NCBI GenBank assembly: GCA_900546835.1
Contig: UREH01000114.1
Coordinates: 1 to 7,420 of the forward strand
Source: an uncultured Porphyromonadaceae bacterium
GTDB taxonomy: Bacteria; Bacteroidota; Bacteroidia; Bacteroidales; Muribaculaceae
Direction of reading: 5' to 3'
Length of the DNA stretch: 7,420 nucleotides
Shown here one piece after another: positions 5,491 to 7,420 of this stretch. The notes under the pieces are model-generated. The model did not search any database. It saw nothing but the letters and a program-made list of their open reading frames with translations, and was not told the DNA's origin. How positions within the stretch are numbered: position 1 is the first letter of the stretch; every line of letters begins with the position of its first letter. The translations under genes were made by a program, and so were the position numbers.

Positions 5491-5524
5491 TAAGTACCTG
5501 GTCGAAATCTTGAACAGCTACTTA
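5491..5524 (+). promoter_or_regulatory. Stem-loop at the start of the ferredoxin operon leader
   Basis: TAAGTACCTG (5491-5500) and CAGCTACTTA (5515-5524) form a 10-position stem with one C/C mismatch and a 14-base loop. The structure begins at the transcription start expected from the -7 box at 5479-5486. No T run follows. The stem is AT-moderate and its stability is uncertain without folding. Confidence 0.4.
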
Positions 5525-5564
5525 CATCAACAACTTCCATACACTCACACTTACATTTAAGCTT

Positions 5565-5795
5565 ATGGCAAAAATTCATGGAGCCGTCACCATTGAAAAA
5601 GAGCGCTGCAAAGGATGCGACCTCTGCGTGGTGGCCTGCCCGTGCGACGTTCTCGCCCTTCAGCCCAAGGAAGTGAACGACCGCGGCTATCACTTCGCCT
5701 ATCCCCTCAACGAGGAAGCGTGTATAGGATGCGCCGCTTGCGCTCTTGTATGCCCCGACGCCTGCATCGAGGTATACAAAGTAGTGGTGAAATAA
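5565..5795 (+). CDS. 2[4Fe-4S] ferredoxin subunit of 2-oxoacid:ferredoxin oxidoreductase (KorD/delta type)
   Basis: This small cytoplasmic electron-transfer protein of 76 residues carries two classic [4Fe-4S] motifs. The first is C15xxC18xxC21xxxC25-P and the second is C53xxC56xxC59xxxC63-P. The spacing between motifs (27 residues between C25 and C53) is longer than in clostridial ferredoxin but normal for oxidoreductase delta subunits. Two further cysteines, C27 and C67, lie just after each motif and are not needed for the clusters. The start ATG is the first after the predicted leader and gives MAKIHGAVTIEKERCKGC, a typical N-terminus. The alpha subunit gene starts 70 bases after the stop, and the gene order ferredoxin-alpha-beta indicates one complex. 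It would take electrons from the TPP/Fe-S core and pass them to free ferredoxin. A free-standing ferredoxin is possible but less likely in this position. Confidence 0.92.
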   Translation: MAKIHGAVTIEKERCKGCDLCVVACPCDVLALQPKEVNDRGYHFAYPLNEEACIGCAACALVCPDACIEVYKVVVK

Positions 5796-5865
5796 CCGGC
5801 CACCGGCATCTGCAATCAAAAATCAAAAGAAACAGAACACACCCAAGCAAACCATCGCAAAAAGG

Positions 5866-6960
5866 ATGAAAGAAGAAATAAAACTGATGAAGGGCAATGA
5901 AGCCATAGCCCACGCCGCCATCCGCTACGGCGCCGACGGCTATTTCGGTTACCCCATCACCCCCCAGAGCGAAGTTCTTGAAACGCTTGAGGCGCTCATG
6001 CCGTGGGAAACCACGGGCATGACCGTACTCCAGGCCGAGAGCGAAGTCTCCTCGATCAACATGGTATACGGCGGAGCCGCAACGGGCAAAGCCGTGATGA
6101 CCTCCTCGTCGTCGCCCGGCGTGAGCCTCATGCAGGAGGGAATCTCCTATCTGGCCGCCTCGGAGCTGCCCGCACTGATAGTCAACGTGATGCGCGGAGG
6201 CCCCGGGCTCGGCACAATCCATCCGTCGCAGTCCGACTACTTCCAGGCCACCAAGGGAGGCGGCCACGGCGACTACCACCTGATTGTGCTCGCCCCGTCG
6301 ACCGTTCAGGAGATGGCCGACTTCGTGGCCCTCGGCTTCGATCTGGCATTCAAATACCGCACACCCTCCATGATACTTGCCGACGGCATCGTGGGCCAGA
6401 TGATGGAAAAAGTAGTGCTGCCTCCGCAGCGTCCGCGACGCACGGCCGAGGAAATCGAGCGACAGTGTCCCTGGGCCGTCACGGGACGCAAGGGCGGCCG
6501 CGCGCGCAATGTCGTGACCTCGCTCGAGCTCGATTCCGCCATTATGGAGAAAAACAACGAGCGCTTCCAGCGTACCTATCGTGAAATCGAGAAAAACGAA
6601 GTGCGCTACGAGGCCCGCTACACCGACGATGCCGACTACCTCATCGTAGCATTCGGCTCTATAGCCCGCATATGCCTCAAGGCCATCGAGGAAGCCCGCA
6701 AAGAGGGAATCAGGATTGGCCTGATACGGCCCATCACTCTCTGGCCATTCCCCTACGAAGCCATCCGCGAAGCCGCCAAAGGCGTAAAAGGAATCCTCTG
6801 CGTGGAAATCAACGCAGGCCAGATGATCGAGGACGTCCGTCTGGCCGTAAGCGACTCCGTGCCGGTATGCCACTTCGGCCGCATGGGCGGAATCGTTCCC
6901 AACCCCCAGGAAGTGCTCGACGCGCTCCATAAAGATTTCATCAACCCAGCTAAAGCCTGA
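5866..6960 (+). CDS. vorB: 2-oxoacid:ferredoxin oxidoreductase alpha subunit (VorB/KorA type)
   Basis: This is the alpha subunit of a multi-subunit 2-oxoacid:ferredoxin oxidoreductase, which oxidatively decarboxylates a 2-oxoacid to its acyl-CoA while reducing ferredoxin. At 364 residues it holds the pyrimidine-binding domain and transketolase C-terminal-like domain but no fused gamma domain. Motifs are [10 protein letters not shown] (28-37), QAESE (56-60), TSSSSPG (79-85), [11 protein letters not shown] (107-117), [15 protein letters not shown] (131-145), and near the end [10 protein letters not shown] (317-326) and FGRMGGIVP. The last segment is the pattern I associate with proteins annotated VorB (3-methyl-2-oxobutanoate). 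The related KorA (2-oxoglutarate) is the main alternative, and sequence alone does not fix the substrate. The start at 5866 is used; an in-frame ATG at 5887 would remove seven residues and still keep the conserved MKGNEAIA opening. The beta gene follows after 8 bases. Confidence 0.92.
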   Translation: MKEEIKLMKGNEAIAHAAIRYGADGYFGYPITPQSEVLETLEALMPWETTGMTVLQAESEVSSINMVYGGAATGKAVMTSSSSPGVSLMQEGISYLAASELPALIVNVMRGGPGLGTIHPSQSDYFQATKGGGHGDYHLIVLAPSTVQEMADFVALGFDLAFKYRTPSMILADGIVGQMMEKVVLPPQRPRRTAEEIERQCPWAVTGRKGGRARNVVTSLELDSAIMEKNNERFQRTYREIEKNEVRYEARYTDDADYLIVAFGSIARICLKAIEEARKEGIRIGLIRPITLWPFPYEAIREAAKGVKGILCVEINAGQMIEDVRLAVSDSVPVCHFGRMGGIVPNPQEVLDALHKDFINPAKA

Positions 6961-6968
6961 ACCGAGCC

Positions 6969-7420
6969 ATGACACGTGAAGAAATTATAGCCAACGGCAC
7001 CAAAGTATATGCGCGGCCGAAACTTCTGAACCGCAACGTGATGCACTATTGTCCGGGCTGCAGCCACGGCGTAGTCCACAAACTCGTGGCCGAAATAATC
7101 GAAGAGCTCGGCCTTGAGGAAAAAGCAATAGGCATAGCCCCGGTGGGATGCGCCGTATTCGCCTACAACTACATCGACTGCGACTGGGTGGAAGCCGCCC
7201 ACGGGCGCGCTCCCGCCCTGGCTACAGCCGTGAGCCGCCTGCATCCTGAAAACGTGGTGTTCACCTACCAGGGCGACGGCGACCTCGCCGCCATAGGCAC
7301 CGCCGAGACCATCCACGCCTGCACACGCGGCGAAAACATTGTGATAATCCTCATAAACAACGGCATCTACGGCATGACCGGCGGACAGATGTCGCCCACC
7401 ACCCTCGAGGGCGCCAAGAC
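6969..7420 (+). CDS. 2-oxoacid:ferredoxin oxidoreductase beta subunit, TPP-binding (KorB type), 3' part missing
   Basis: This is the thiamine-pyrophosphate-binding subunit of the same complex. 150 codons are visible before the window ends, and the family has about 250-290 residues, so the C-terminal part is outside. The start ATG lies 8 bases after the alpha stop and yields [10 protein letters not shown]. Visible motifs are YCPGC (C28, C31), followed by HG and a region with C61. Then come the TPP/Mg segment [12 protein letters not shown] (102-113) and [11 protein letters not shown] (130-140), where N130/N131 and the GDGD aspartates match the conserved GDG...NN pattern. The CPGC and C61 cysteines are expected to help hold a [4Fe-4S] cluster in this subunit. 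A gamma subunit gene should follow outside the window. Substrate (branched-chain oxoacid or 2-oxoglutarate) is open, as for the alpha subunit. Confidence 0.93.
   Translation, partial: MTREEIIANGTKVYARPKLLNRNVMHYCPGCSHGVVHKLVAEIIEELGLEEKAIGIAPVGCAVFAYNYIDCDWVEAAHGRAPALATAVSRLHPENVVFTYQGDGDLAAIGTAETIHACTRGENIVIILINNGIYGMTGGQMSPTTLEGAK

Noticed and set aside
5796..5865. CCGG-CCA-CCGG near the ferredoxin stop as a terminator
   Set aside because: The stem is 4 bp with a 3-base loop and no T tail. The gene order argues for read-through into vorB.
5707..6975. Long open frame of 422 codons antisense to vorB and the end of the ferredoxin gene
   Set aside because: It mirrors well-conserved coding sequence and crosses a gene boundary. 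Its translation has no recognisable domain.
1..7420. tRNA, rRNA, CRISPR array, insertion sequence or phage genes
   Set aside because: I found no cloverleaf, no regularly spaced repeats, no transposase or integrase motifs, and no terminal inverted repeats.

Overview
The window looks like chromosomal DNA of a Bacteroidales bacterium. Coding DNA is GC-rich and codon-biased, while the gaps are AT-rich. Several gaps carry the Bacteroidetes-type promoter -7 box TAnnTTTG, and start codons lack clear Shine-Dalgarno sequences. The protein set fits: an LpxH-type lipid A enzyme, a DUF59 protein paired with it, and a VorB-type ferredoxin oxidoreductase cluster. I cannot name a genus; Muribaculaceae or a relative is a guess from GC content only.

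Layout. Positions 1-2347 (+) hold the end of a dTDP-deoxy-amino-sugar cassette: rfbA (5' cut by the window edge), a cupin 3,4-ketoisomerase of the FdtA/QdtA type and a DegT/DnrJ/EryC1/StrS aminotransferase. Together they would turn glucose-1-phosphate into a dTDP-3-amino-3,6-dideoxyhexose for a surface glycan. The 4,6-dehydratase and any N-acetyltransferase are not visible. Positions 2400-3862 (-) hold two envelope genes facing the cassette: an exported NlpC/P60 peptidase and a small outer membrane beta-barrel protein. Positions 3990-5087 (+) hold a DUF59/MIP18 Fe-S assembly protein followed by lpxH, divergent from the barrel gene with back-to-back promoters. Positions 5565-7420 (+) hold a 2-oxoacid:ferredoxin oxidoreductase operon: an 8Fe ferredoxin subunit, the VorB-type alpha subunit and the TPP-binding beta subunit (cut by the window end).

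The part least explained by ordinary genes is the 477-base gap 5088-5564. It contains what looks like a self-contained small RNA unit: a -33/-7 promoter at 5255-5285, about 88 transcribed bases without a start codon, and a perfect 16-bp GC-rich terminator hairpin with a GTGA loop. The oxidoreductase operon then has its own promoter at 5456-5486. A short palindrome that could be REP-like lies between them. Two predicted mRNAs (peptidase and ferredoxin) appear to begin with a stem-loop at their first nucleotides. These RNA-level calls rest on reading motifs by eye and are less certain than the genes.
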